A stretch of DNA of 57,369 bases from the NCBI RefSeq assembly GCF_900411315.1, contig NZ_LS990887.1, positions 1,259,230 through 1,316,598 of the forward strand, in the 5' to 3' direction. Origin of the DNA: Corynebacterium senegalense (GTDB taxonomy: Bacteria; Actinomycetota; Actinomycetes; Mycobacteriales; Mycobacteriaceae). Shown piece after piece: positions 24,543 through 32,563 of this stretch (the first letter of the stretch is position 1; every line of letters starts with the position of its first letter). A model generated the notes under the pieces. The model did no database searches, was not told the origin of the DNA, and worked only from the letters and a program-made list of their open reading frames with translations. A program made the position numbers and the translations under genes.

Positions 24543-25514
24543 AAGGCAATCACGCTCACCGACCCCGACAACCCCCGATCCCTCGAGCTCACAGAGGTGG
24601 ACACGCCCACCCTCCGCGAAGGCGAGGTGCTGGTGAAGGTCGCAGCCGCCGGCGTCAACCGCGCCGACCTCGCCCAGGCCCAGGGCATCTACCCGCCGCC
24701 GAAGGGGGCCTCCGAGATCATCGGCCTGGAGTGCGCCGGCGTCATCGCCGACGCTGGCGACACTGGCCGCACCGTCGGCGAGGAGGTGGGCTGCCTGCTC
24801 GCCGGCGGGGGCTACGCCGAGTACGTCGCGGTTCCCGAGGGCCAACTCACCCCCGTGCCGCGGGGATACAGCCTGGAGGAGACGGCGGGAGTCGTCGAGG
24901 TGGCCGCCACCGTCTGGTCGAACCTGGGGATGCTCGCGGGGATCAGGGAGGGCGACCGCGTCCTCATCCACGGCGGCTCGGGAGGCATCGGCTCCTTCGC
25001 CATCCAGCTCTGCAAGGCGCTCGGCTGCGAGGTGGCGGTCACCGCCGGCAGCGCCGAGAAGCTGGAGTACTGCCGGGAGCTGGGCGCCGACATCCTCATC
25101 AACTACAGGGAGCAGGACTTCGCCGAGGAGCTCAAGGAATCCTGCGACGTCATCCTCGACGTCATCGGCGGCGACTACCTCGAGCGCAACATCAAGTCCC
25201 TCGCCGCCGACGGCCGCCTCATCGTCATCGCCCTCCAGGGCGGGGCGAAGGGCACCCTGAGCCTGGGTCGGATGATGCCGCGGCGCCTCTCCGTCCACGC
25301 CACGACGCTGCGTGCCCGACCCGTGGACATGAAGGCAGAGATCGTCGCCGACACCGTCAAGAACGTCTGGCCGCTGCTCGAGGACGGCACCATCTCCCCC
25401 ACCATTTCGCGGACCTTCCCCCTCGCGGAGGCGGCCCGCGCCCACGACTACCTCGACTCCGGCGACAACACCGGAAAGATCGTGCTCACCGCGGGCGACG
25501 GCCGAGCCGACTAG
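24540..25514 (+). CDS. NAD(P)H:quinone oxidoreductase-like protein (MDR family)
   Basis: 324 aa. It is a zinc-independent medium-chain dehydrogenase of the quinone-oxidoreductase/PIG3 group. It has the N-terminal GroES-like part (GVNRADLAQAQGIYPPPKGASEIIGLECAG), the nucleotide-binding loop VLIHGGSGGIGSFAIQLCKALG, and FDVILD-type region DVILDVIGGDYLERN. The substrate is unknown. The gene is followed, in opposite direction and with a 4-bp overlap, by the class V protein gene. In M. tuberculosis a similar pair (Rv3777/Rv3778c, from memory) also borders the arabinogalactan cluster. Confidence 0.85.
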   Translation: MKAITLTDPDNPRSLELTEVDTPTLREGEVLVKVAAAGVNRADLAQAQGIYPPPKGASEIIGLECAGVIADAGDTGRTVGEEVGCLLAGGGYAEYVAVPEGQLTPVPRGYSLEETAGVVEVAATVWSNLGMLAGIREGDRVLIHGGSGGIGSFAIQLCKALGCEVAVTAGSAEKLEYCRELGADILINYREQDFAEELKESCDVILDVIGGDYLERNIKSLAADGRLIVIALQGGAKGTLSLGRMMPRRLSVHATTLRARPVDMKAEIVADTVKNVWPLLEDGTISPTISRTFPLAEAARAHDYLDSGDNTGKIVLTAGDGRAD

Positions 25515-26752
25515 GCCAGCGAGGCCACCGCGCGGATGAGGTGGTCCACGTCGTTCGACGTGTTGAAGGGGCCGAGGGCAATGGTCACGGCCCCGCCCAT
25601 CTCGGCGACCCCCATGTCGTCGAAAAGCTGGCTCGACGGGGCCTCGGTGGCCACGATGCCGTTGGCGAACAGCCGCTGGTTCACGGTCGACGAGGGCACC
25701 CCCAGGACCCCGAAGCTGAGCCTCGGCACGCGGTCCACCGACGCCCCGTCGGCCGCCTCCCCCGACACGCCCACGATGTGGACGGCCGGCAGCGTGCCGA
25801 GGAACGTGTGCAGGTCATCGCGCAGGCCGTTAAGGTAGGCCGACGCCTCGGCCATCGAACCCACCAGGCGGCTGCGGCGCGAACGGCGCCCTCCCGCGGC
25901 GGGCTCCGCGAGCGCGGCGTAGTGCTCCACCGTCGCCGAAACACCGCCCGCCAGGCCGGGGGACACGCGCTGCGCCAGCTTCGCCGCGCCCTCGGCGTCC
26001 GGGCGGCCGAGAGGCTCGAGGCGCGAGAACATGGCCTCGTCGCGGAACACCAGGGCCGCCACGTCCGGCCCGCCCATCTCCCCGAGGTCCACCGCAACCA
26101 CGTCGGCGCCCCACTCGTCGAAGGTGATCGGGCGGTACGGCGCGAACGCCGAGGCGTCCACGACAACCCACGCACGCGAGCGGCTGCGCACCGTGTCCAC
26201 CACGTCCGCCACCGCCACCACGTTGCCCAGCAGGCCGTGCGCCGCCGGCACCGAGACCAGGCGCGTGGTCCCGTCGACAAGATCGCGGTACTGCCACGCC
26301 GGCAGGTCCCCCGTGCCCAGATCCGCCTGCGCCCACCGCTCCTCGGCATCCGCGCGCGACAGGGCGGAGGTCAGCTCCGGGCGGTCCAGGTTGTTCAGCA
26401 CCACCGTCGAGTTGTGGCGGAACATCGGCCGCATCGACGCGGCCAGCGCCGAGTACAGGGCGTGCAGGTTCGGGCCGAGGACCACGCGCTCCGGGGCGGC
26501 GCCGACGAGGTCGGCGACGGCCGTTCGGGCGTCGCTAAGCAATGCGAAGCCCTCGGGCTGGCCGGCCGACTGGCGCCAGTGCGAACCGGCCGCCGGCTCC
26601 GGGCGAGCGACCGCAGTGGACATGCGGAACGAGCGCGACACGGCGGCCGAAACACGCTCGGGGATCTGCGGGCACGCGTGGGCGTTGAGGTAGGTCCACC
26701 CGTCCGACAGGGAGGTGTACAGGCCGCGCACGCTCGCGACGTCATAAGCCAT
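25511..26752 (-). CDS. Cysteine desulfurase-like class V aminotransferase fold protein, PLP lysine apparently missing
   Basis: 413 aa. The fold is recognisable from the N-terminus (VRGLYTSLSDGWTYLNAHACPQ) through VVVDASAFAPYRPITFDEWGADVVAVD to the C-terminal PRLSFGVLGVPSSTVNQRLFANGI. In SufS/CsdA relatives the Schiff-base lysine lies in a His/Tyr-Lys-x-x-Gly-Pro motif. The matching segment here is DLGEMGGPDVAALVF, with Glu instead of Lys. The protein may bind without catalysing, or serve a structural role. I chose the ATG at 26752 because the family similarity starts there. It diverges from wzm across a 223-bp A+T-richer gap. Confidence 0.8.
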   Translation of the reverse strand: MAYDVASVRGLYTSLSDGWTYLNAHACPQIPERVSAAVSRSFRMSTAVARPEPAAGSHWRQSAGQPEGFALLSDARTAVADLVGAAPERVVLGPNLHALYSALAASMRPMFRHNSTVVLNNLDRPELTSALSRADAEERWAQADLGTGDLPAWQYRDLVDGTTRLVSVPAAHGLLGNVVAVADVVDTVRSRSRAWVVVDASAFAPYRPITFDEWGADVVAVDLGEMGGPDVAALVFRDEAMFSRLEPLGRPDAEGAAKLAQRVSPGLAGGVSATVEHYAALAEPAAGGRRSRRSRLVGSMAEASAYLNGLRDDLHTFLGTLPAVHIVGVSGEAADGASVDRVPRLSFGVLGVPSSTVNQRLFANGIVATEAPSSQLFDDMGVAEMGGAVTIALGPFNTSNDVDHLIRAVASLA

Positions 26753-26823
26753 TCGTTCCACCTCCAAAGAACTGTCGACCAACGAATATAATTCAAAACC
26801 GGACGAGAAAATAACGCATCCAA

Positions 26824-26855
26824 TTATGCACACCCGCACGCCCTTATGCACACCC
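26824..26855 (+). repeat. Two direct DnaA-box-like repeats
   Basis: TTATGCACACCC occurs twice (26824-26835 and 26844-26855), 20 bp apart and in the same orientation. The first nine bases fit the bacterial DnaA box consensus TTATNCACA. The flanking sequence (26760-26823) is the most A+T-rich in this part of the window. It could equally be the site of a transcription factor acting on wzm or the divergent gene. Confidence 0.5.
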
Positions 26856-26965
26856 CCTGCTCGGGCCCCGCGGGCGCGTTTTCCCTGCTCGACACGTAAG
26901 AAAACCGGCATGAATCAGTCCGGCCGGACCCCGCGCTTCACGGAGACCAGGGCCACGGGCGCTAG

Positions 26966-26978
26966 TGTTGTGGGCGTG
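26966..26978 (+). promoter_or_regulatory. Leaderless promoter of wzm
   Basis: A TAGTGT hexamer lies about 7 nt before the GTG at 26976 with no ribosome binding site. This supports GTG 26976 as the start over the longer frame from 26826. Confidence 0.5.
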
Positions 26979-27863
26979 CAGGACAAGAAACAATTGCTCG
27001 CCGACGTCTCCCGCATGACATCGGCGGCCGCCGGAGAAACGCCGAAGTCGCGCTCCAAGACACTCGCCATGGCGTTGAGCGACCTGACCCGCGGATGGGG
27101 GCAGCACGAGCTGTGGCTCCAGCTCGGCTGGCAGGACATAAAGCAGCGCTACCGCCGCTCCGCCCTCGGCCCCCTGTGGATCACCATCGCCACCGGCGTC
27201 ATGGCCCTCGCCCTCGGACTGCTCTACTCCATGCTCTTCCAGATCTCCGTGCGCGAGTTTCTCCCCCACGTCACCGTGGGCTTCATCATCTGGGGCTTCA
27301 TCTCCGGCTGCATCAAGGACGGCGCCAACGTCTTCATCGAGAACGAAGGCCTGATCAAACAGCTCCCCTCCGCGCTGTCGGTGCACGTCTACCGCCTCGT
27401 CTGGCGCCAACTGCTCTTCCTCGCCCACAACATGGTCATCTGGGTGATCCTCGTCCTCGTCTTCCGCATCCCCCTCGGCTGGTCGGTCCTCTGGGCCGTC
27501 CCGGCTCTCGCCCTGCTCGTGCTTAACGGGGTGTGGGTGACCATGCTCTTCGGCATCATCGCCACCCGCTTCCGCGACGTCGCGCCGCTGCTCGAGGCTC
27601 TCGTCCAGCTGCTGTTCTACGTCACCCCCATCGTGTGGACCACCTCCACCCTGAAGGAGCAGGGCGGCGAGGTCGCGCAGCGCGCCCGCATCGCCGAGCT
27701 CAACCCGCTCTACCACTACCTCGAGATCGTCCGCGCGCCCCTGATCGGCAAGGACGTGGCCGCCTACCACTGGGGCATCGTCGGCGTCTGCACCGTCGTC
27801 GGCCTGCTCCTCGCCCTGCTCGTCATGCGCCAGTGGCGCTTCCGCGTCCCCTACTGGGTCTAG
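26976..27863 (+). CDS. wzm: Galactan-intermediate ABC transporter, permease (Wzm-type)
   Basis: 295 aa. It is an ABC-2-type permease with about six helices (TIATGVMALALGLLYSMLFQ; VTVGFIIWGFISGC; MVIWVILVLVF; AVPALALLVLNGVWVTMLFGIIA; VQLLFYVTPIVWTT; IVGVCTVVGLLLALLVM). The amphipathic N-terminal segment ELWLQLGWQDIKQRYRRSALGPLWI is typical of polysaccharide exporters. With Wzt it moves the lipid-linked galactan precursor of arabinogalactan across the plasma membrane. The wzt ATG is 20 bp after the stop. The gene is M. tuberculosis rfbD (Rv3783) by family and context. Confidence 0.92.
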   Translation: MQDKKQLLADVSRMTSAAAGETPKSRSKTLAMALSDLTRGWGQHELWLQLGWQDIKQRYRRSALGPLWITIATGVMALALGLLYSMLFQISVREFLPHVTVGFIIWGFISGCIKDGANVFIENEGLIKQLPSALSVHVYRLVWRQLLFLAHNMVIWVILVLVFRIPLGWSVLWAVPALALLVLNGVWVTMLFGIIATRFRDVAPLLEALVQLLFYVTPIVWTTSTLKEQGGEVAQRARIAELNPLYHYLEIVRAPLIGKDVAAYHWGIVGVCTVVGLLLALLVMRQWRFRVPYWV

Positions 27864-27883
27864 CCCCTTTCCTAAGGACTCCC

Positions 27884-28669
27884 ATGGTTTCCATCGACAC
27901 CTACAACGCCTGCGTCGACTTCCCCATCTTCGACGCCAAGTCCCGCTCCCTGAAAAAGGCCGTCGTCTCCTCCGCTGGCGGCGCCATCGGCAAGAACGCC
28001 TCCAACACCGTCGTCGTCGAGGCGCTGCGCGACATCAACCTCCACCTGCGCGAAGGCGACCGCGTCGGCCTCGTCGGCCACAACGGCGCCGGCAAGTCCA
28101 CCCTCCTGCGCCTTTTGTCCGGCATCTACGAACCCACCCGCGGCGTCGCCGACGTCCGCGGCCGCGTCGCCCCCGTCTTCGACCTCGGCGTCGGCATGGA
28201 CCCCGAGATCTCCGGCTACGAAAACATCATCATCCGCGGGCTCTTCCTCGGCCAGACCCGCAAGCAAATGAAGGCCAAAATCGACGAAATCGCCGAATTT
28301 TCCGAGCTCGGCGACTACCTCAACATGCCCCTGCGCACCTACTCCACCGGCATGCGCGTCCGCCTCGCCCTCGGCGTGGTCACCTCCATCGAGCCCGAAA
28401 TTCTGCTTCTCGACGAGGGCATCGGCGCCGTCGACGCCGCCTTCATGGCCAAGGCCCGCGTCCGCCTCGCCGAAATGGTCGAACGCTCCGGCATCCTCGT
28501 CTTCGCCTCCCACTCCAACGACTTCCTCGCCCAGCTCTGCACCACCGCCCTCTGGGTGGACAAGGGAGAAATCCGCCAGGCCGGCCTCGTCGCCGACGTC
28601 GTCGAAGCCTACGAAGGCCCCGAAGCCGGGCAGCACGTCGCCGAGATGGTGGAGCGCTTCCACGGCTAG
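27884..28669 (+). CDS. wzt: Galactan-intermediate ABC transporter, ATPase (Wzt-type)
   Basis: 261 aa. Walker A is GLVGHNGAGKSTLLRLLSG, the Q-loop region is APVFDLGVGMDPEISGYENI, the signature is RTYSTGMRVRLALGVV, and Walker B is ILLLDEGIGAVDAAF, with the H-loop in FASHSND. There is no C-terminal carbohydrate-binding domain, which fits the arabinogalactan system, where the substrate is not capped. It powers Wzm. M. tuberculosis RfbE (Rv3781) is the counterpart. Immediately downstream is the family A repeat and a gene on the other strand, so the usual link to glfT1 is broken here. Confidence 0.93.
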   Translation: MVSIDTYNACVDFPIFDAKSRSLKKAVVSSAGGAIGKNASNTVVVEALRDINLHLREGDRVGLVGHNGAGKSTLLRLLSGIYEPTRGVADVRGRVAPVFDLGVGMDPEISGYENIIIRGLFLGQTRKQMKAKIDEIAEFSELGDYLNMPLRTYSTGMRVRLALGVVTSIEPEILLLDEGIGAVDAAFMAKARVRLAEMVERSGILVFASHSNDFLAQLCTTALWVDKGEIRQAGLVADVVEAYEGPEAGQHVAEMVERFHG

Positions 28670-28710
28670 GTTGGTTTTGGGTTTGGGGGTGCCAGATTGG
28701 GGTTCCGTCG

Positions 28711-28860
28711 CCCCAAATTTGTCACTTTCTGCAGGTGGGGTTCCCGGCACCTCGAAATCTGTCACCCGGGAGACTCGGTGAGTGACAGATTTGGGCCGTG
28801 AAGCCCGATATTTGTCACTTTCCCCAGGTGGGTTTTCCTCCCGCTCGATATTTGTCACTG
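28711..28860. repeat. Structured repeat, family A, second locus
   Basis: Five copies of the unit GTGACANATNTCG or its complement lie at 28715-28726, 28754-28766, 28781-28792, 28808-28819 and 28847-28860. Two are followed by a CAGGTGGG block. Copies at 28781 and 28808 face each other and can form a hairpin around CGGCCC. The last two units encode the C-terminal residues of the DUF559-type gene. The same layout is found at 9198-9421. Confidence 0.75.
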
Positions 28861-29738
28861 AGGAGCCGCTCGAGCCGGGCTGGAAGCTCCGGCAGCGTCC
28901 CGGAGGAAAACCGAAGCGGGGTCCACCCCTCGGCAGTGACATCCAGATTGATCAGAGCATCTTTCTGACGTTGCTGATAGTCCCAATGGTGCCGGCCGTC
29001 GTACATGATGCCGACGCGGGGCTCGATGAGGGCCAGATCGAACACGGTGATGAGCCGCCCAGACTGGTGAACGGGGTGCTGTTCGCGGACGGTGAGGCCG
29101 AAGCGGTTCGCAACCTCCTCAACAAGCAGGCGCATCTCGGTTTCCTTCGGGGAGTCGGGGTGCGGACTGGAGAGACGAAGAATGTGTTGCAGCCATTCTT
29201 TGCTCAGTCGGTGGCGGCCGGCGTCGAAAATCTCACTCGGCTGGGCCCCGAGGAAGCGCCGGACACAGTCAAGGAGCTGTACTGCGGGGAGCTCCTCGCG
29301 CGGGATCTCCTTCAACGCCTGGATGGTCGCGGCGGCCGGGCAGGCGACGCGGAAGGGGTAGCCGTTTATGTGGAATGTCCACACTTCGGAGGGGCGGCAA
29401 CCGCGGCGGCGGACCGCGGGGCGGTGCTCGTCACCAACCTGATTGGTGGCTCGCGGGGCCACAAGCAAGGTGTCGTGCCCCTCGACGAGGTAGGGCAACC
29501 CGTGCAGCGCGAGCGCACCGAAACCGCTGATCACACAACCGGGGTTTTCCACCGCATGGGCGAGCGCGCGGGCGCCGGCGGGGGCGCGGTACGCAACCCC
29601 CCTGGGGTGCGCGCGGGCGCGCAGGTTGGCTTCGTCGGCGGGCAGGAGCTCAGCTTCGGGCAGGTAATGGCGGCGGGAAATGCGGACCTCCCCGTCGCGA
29701 GAGAGCGACCAGGGGCAGTCGACGTGGAAGGAGTGCAT
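28815..29738 (-). CDS. AbiEi-like / DUF559 (endonuclease-fold) domain protein
   Basis: 307 aa. The N-terminal two thirds resemble the AbiEi antitoxin-type region common in actinobacterial proteins of this kind (ALAHAVENPGCVISGFGALALHG; GHDTLLVAPRATN). The C-terminal part has the DUF559 / very-short-patch-repair-like endonuclease pattern: ETEMRLLVEEVA, FDLALIEPRVGIMYDGRHH, QRQKDALINLDVTAEGWTPLRF. The role is unknown; relatives are often in accessory DNA. The start is ATG 29738, with GTG 29744 possible. The last 16 residues (SDKYRAGGKPTWGK and two before) are encoded by the family A repeat. It sits between wzt and glfT1, on the opposite strand. Confidence 0.65.
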   Translation of the reverse strand: MHSFHVDCPWSLSRDGEVRISRRHYLPEAELLPADEANLRARAHPRGVAYRAPAGARALAHAVENPGCVISGFGALALHGLPYLVEGHDTLLVAPRATNQVGDEHRPAVRRRGCRPSEVWTFHINGYPFRVACPAAATIQALKEIPREELPAVQLLDCVRRFLGAQPSEIFDAGRHRLSKEWLQHILRLSSPHPDSPKETEMRLLVEEVANRFGLTVREQHPVHQSGRLITVFDLALIEPRVGIMYDGRHHWDYQQRQKDALINLDVTAEGWTPLRFSSGTLPELPARLERLLSDKYRAGGKPTWGK

Positions 29739-29792
29739 ACCCACTTAGAGTCCTGTCGGGCGCCGCCGGTTCCCTCGTGCACAATGGAGGGC

Positions 29793-30698
29793 ATGACTGC
29801 CACCCTGAACCCGCGCGGGACGACCGCTGCGGTGATCGTCACCCACAACCGCCCGCAGCTGCTGAGTCGCTCGCTGGAGCAGGTGGTGAACCAGACGCAC
29901 CCGGTGGAGTGGGTGATCGTGGTGGACAATGCGGCGCAGCCGGAGGTCGAGGAGCTGCTGCGGGACAAGGCCGGTGACAGGGCCGTTTACCTCCCCTCGC
30001 ACACGAACCTGGGCGGGGCGGGGGGCTTCGCCTACGGTTTCCTCCACGCCCTCGCGCTCGGCGCGGACGCCGTGTGGTGCGCCGACGACGACGGGCGCCC
30101 CGCCGATGTCCGGGTCCTGGAGACCCTCTACGCCGTCGCGGGCCAGCACGGTCTCCACGAGGTGAGCCCCATCGTGGTCAACATCGACGACCCCGGAAAG
30201 CTGGCGTTTCCGCTGCGCCAGGGCCTGACGTGGAAGCGCACGACCGCCGAGCTCGAGGGCGAGTTCCTGCCGCAGTACGCCTCGCTGTTCAACGGCGCGC
30301 TCATCAGCGCGGAGGCGATGGAGCGCATCGGCGTGCCCGACTACCGGCTCTTCATCCGCGGCGACGAGGTGGAGTACCACCGGCGGCTGGCCAACTCGGG
30401 CCTGAAGTACGGCACGGCCCTGACCACCGCCTATCTCCACCCGGACGGCTCCGGCGAGTTCCTGCCCATCATGGGCGGGCGGGCGCACGCGCAGTGGCCC
30501 GACAACGAGACGAAGCGCTTCTTCACCTACCGCAACCGCGGCTACATCATGAACCAGCAGGGCATGCGGAAGATGAAGCTGCAGGAGGTCGTACGGTTCG
30601 GTTGGTTCTTCCTGGTGGAGAAGAAGAACCCGCGCGAGTTCTTCCGCTGGGCGAAGCTGCTGCGGATGGGGGCGCGGGAGGACTTCAGGAGGCCCTAA
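29793..30698 (+). CDS. glfT1: Galactofuranosyltransferase GlfT1
   Basis: 301 aa, GT2 family. It adds the first galactofuranose residues to the rhamnosyl-GlcNAc-P-P-decaprenyl acceptor, starting the galactan of arabinogalactan at the inner membrane face. AVIVTHNRPQLLSRSLEQVV is the nucleotide-binding start, VWCADDDGRPADVRVLE contains the metal-binding DDD motif, and FIRGDEVEYHRRLANSG is the acceptor-site region. The ATG at 29793 has GGAGG 3-8 nt upstream; the in-frame ATG at 29784 is an alternative. In mycobacteria it lies between the two transporter genes; here it follows a foreign-looking insert. Confidence 0.92.
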   Translation: MTATLNPRGTTAAVIVTHNRPQLLSRSLEQVVNQTHPVEWVIVVDNAAQPEVEELLRDKAGDRAVYLPSHTNLGGAGGFAYGFLHALALGADAVWCADDDGRPADVRVLETLYAVAGQHGLHEVSPIVVNIDDPGKLAFPLRQGLTWKRTTAELEGEFLPQYASLFNGALISAEAMERIGVPDYRLFIRGDEVEYHRRLANSGLKYGTALTTAYLHPDGSGEFLPIMGGRAHAQWPDNETKRFFTYRNRGYIMNQQGMRKMKLQEVVRFGWFFLVEKKNPREFFRWAKLLRMGAREDFRRP

Positions 30699-30727
30699 GA
30701 GGAGGCCCTAGAAGCAGGCCCGAATAG

Positions 30728-31174
30728 CTACACGGGGTCCTGCTCGAGCACGATCTTGGTCTCCTCCTTGAAGATCACGCGGCGCTGCAGCACGAAGTTC
30801 GTCACGGTGGCCACGCCCTGGGCGATGACGAAGGAGACGCCGTCCTTCCAGGGGTTGACCAGGCCGAGGGCTTGGAGGGGCGCGTCGGTGACGTCGTAAA
30901 GCACGACCTGCACGAGGAAGGTGACGGCGTAGAGCACGAAGACCGCCCCGGCCTTTTTGGCGTTGACCTGCGCCTGGAACGCGAAGCGCGAGTTGAGCAC
31001 GTAGGCGATGAGGGTGCCGAAGATCCAGCCGACGACCTTGGAGGAGGTGCGGGACAGGCCCGTCAGCTCGGTCAGCGAGTAGGTGATGCCGAAGTCGACG
31101 ACGGCGCAGCCGATGCCGATGATGATGAACGGCACGAGCTGCTTCAGCACGGATTGCTTGTACTCCTTGCACAC
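30728..31174 (-). CDS. GtrA-family membrane protein (Rv3789-like)
   Basis: 148 aa with four membrane helices (LVPFIIIGIGCAVVDFGITY; VVGWIFGTLIAYVLNSRFAF; AVFVLYAVTFLVQVVLYDV; VSFVIAQGVATVTNFVLQRR). The NSRFAF and NFVLQRRVIF motifs are typical of GtrA. M. tuberculosis Rv3789, next to dprE1, has been proposed to help decaprenyl-phosphoryl-arabinose cross the membrane or to recruit AftA. Position and family suggest the same here. GTG at 31174 is the best start, since the first helix follows closely; the alternative upstream extension is a low-complexity Gly-rich stretch. Confidence 0.85.
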   Translation of the reverse strand: MCKEYKQSVLKQLVPFIIIGIGCAVVDFGITYSLTELTGLSRTSSKVVGWIFGTLIAYVLNSRFAFQAQVNAKKAGAVFVLYAVTFLVQVVLYDVTDAPLQALGLVNPWKDGVSFVIAQGVATVTNFVLQRRVIFKEETKIVLEQDPV

Positions 31175-31185
31175 GGGCGACCAGC

Positions 31186-32055
31186 TTACCTGCGCAGCAG
31201 CGCCCGAAAAACCTCCAGCCGGTCCACGGGCGCCGCCTCCCCCGGCCCCCAAACCCCCAGGGAGGCCAGCCTGACCAGCGAGCCCGCGCACAGTTCCCGC
31301 ACCTCAGGGGCGGTCATGAACCCCCAGCCGAGAGCCTCGAACGTGGACTCGGTGATGGCGTCGGTCGTCTCCTCGTCGGCGAAGCACGCCAGCGCGAGGA
31401 GCACGCACCAGAACGCGTCGCGGCCTCGGGCGCTGCGCTCCCGGGGCAGGGTCGCGGCCGCCTCGCGGGCACGCTCGTCGACGCCCCCCTCCCGCACATC
31501 CAGGGCCTGTAGCAGCAGCACGTAGTCGAACATGCGGGAGCGCAGGATCACGTCCCGGAGCTCGGGGCGCACCGCCCGCAGGATGTCGTCGGCCCGGTCG
31601 TCGCCGATGAGGCGGCGGTTTACCGCGGCGATGTCGAAGGGCTCCCCGCCCAGGTCCCCGGCGCCGGCGATGCAGACGGCCGGCGGCGTGGCGCCGTCGC
31701 GGGGGTGGCGCTGCGCGAGCTCCAGGTCGAAGCGCCACAGCCCCCAGGTGAAGGAGAACCCGTCGCGCAGCGCCTCGCCGAGGGTGCCCGGAGCGGCGGC
31801 GCCCGGCGCGCCGGCGAAGTGGGCGGGGGCCGGTGGGGCGTCGGGAAGCGAGAATGCGGTGGCGATGACGCGGGGGACGTCGGCGAGCGCGGTGTCCTCG
31901 TCGAGGCCGAGGTAGCGGTAGATCTCCTCGTCCGCCTTCATCGTGGACACGCGCACGACGAGGGTCGAGCCCCGCCGCTGCGCCGGGCCGAGCCGGGCGC
32001 GGGCGAGCGCCAGGTCGATCACGGGGGCGCGGTGCAGCCCTGGGTCCGTGCTCAT
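31186..32055 (-). CDS. Protein with plasmid pRiA4b ORF-3-like features
   Basis: 289 aa. The N-terminal half resembles the pRiA4b ORF-3 domain: STLVVRVSTMKADEEIYRYLGL, then FTWGLWRFDLELAQRHPRDG and AVCIAGAGDLGGEPFD, which matches the GD-W ... C-x-G ... GG pattern of that family loosely. The C-terminal half is helical and unassigned. Function unknown. It starts one nucleotide after the stop of the membrane protein gene upstream and is 11 bp from the gtrA-like gene downstream, so the three minus-strand genes may be one operon inside the arabinogalactan cluster. Confidence 0.5.
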   Translation of the reverse strand: MSTDPGLHRAPVIDLALARARLGPAQRRGSTLVVRVSTMKADEEIYRYLGLDEDTALADVPRVIATAFSLPDAPPAPAHFAGAPGAAAPGTLGEALRDGFSFTWGLWRFDLELAQRHPRDGATPPAVCIAGAGDLGGEPFDIAAVNRRLIGDDRADDILRAVRPELRDVILRSRMFDYVLLLQALDVREGGVDERAREAAATLPRERSARGRDAFWCVLLALACFADEETTDAITESTFEALGWGFMTAPEVRELCAGSLVRLASLGVWGPGEAAPVDRLEVFRALLRR

Positions 32056-32056
32056 G

Positions 32057-32512
32057 TCACCGGGCGGCGGGCTTCACGTTCTTCGCGGCGAGGTAGCCCG
32101 CGGCAACCACCGCGCCCATCAACGTCAACGGGGCGCGCACCCCGCGCCGGCTCAGCGAGCGGGCCGCCGCGCGGTGCAGCCTCGCGCTGGCCGCCGTCAC
32201 CCCCGCTGCCGCTGCCGCGCCGCCGCCGAGCACCGCCCAGGTGACCGCGGGCCCCTTCGCCTCGCGGGTGACGGCGGAGGTGAGGTCGTTGCCCGGCTCC
32301 TCGTCGAAGGCGTTGAACGCCGCGACGGTGGCGAGGTTCGCGGCCGCGAGGGCGAGCCGCGCGGCGACGACGTGGCGGGTGACGTCGGCCACGGCGTAGT
32401 AGCCGACGATGAACCCGGCCTGGATGAGCTGGCCGCCGAAGGTGTCGTCGAGGGCGTTGTAGTCGATCTGCTCGGGGGCGTCGTGCTGCTGCGGGGAGTG
32501 GGGTGCGTTCAT
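32057..32512 (-). CDS. Small membrane protein of unknown function
   Basis: 151 aa. The first 60 residues are polar (QIDYNALDDTFGGQLIQAGFIVGYYAVADVTRH). Two or three hydrophobic segments follow (ARLALAAANLATVAAF; AVLGGGAAAAAGVTAASA; APLTLMGAVVAAGYLAA). I do not recognise the family. It diverges from the 78-aa gene at 32564 with about 50 bp between them and is followed within one base by the pRiA4b-like gene. Confidence 0.65.
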   Translation of the reverse strand: MNAPHSPQQHDAPEQIDYNALDDTFGGQLIQAGFIVGYYAVADVTRHVVAARLALAAANLATVAAFNAFDEEPGNDLTSAVTREAKGPAVTWAVLGGGAAAAAGVTAASARLHRAAARSLSRRGVRAPLTLMGAVVAAGYLAAKNVKPAAR

Positions 32513-32563
32513 GCTGGCCCATGGTAGACGCAGCCGCGGAGCGGGGAACTAAGCTCGGTGGGC

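Noticed and set aside
28815..29738. A complete toxin-antitoxin pair at the DUF559 gene
   Set aside because: Only one gene is present on this strand, with no partner of AbiEii type next to it. The AbiEi resemblance is partial.
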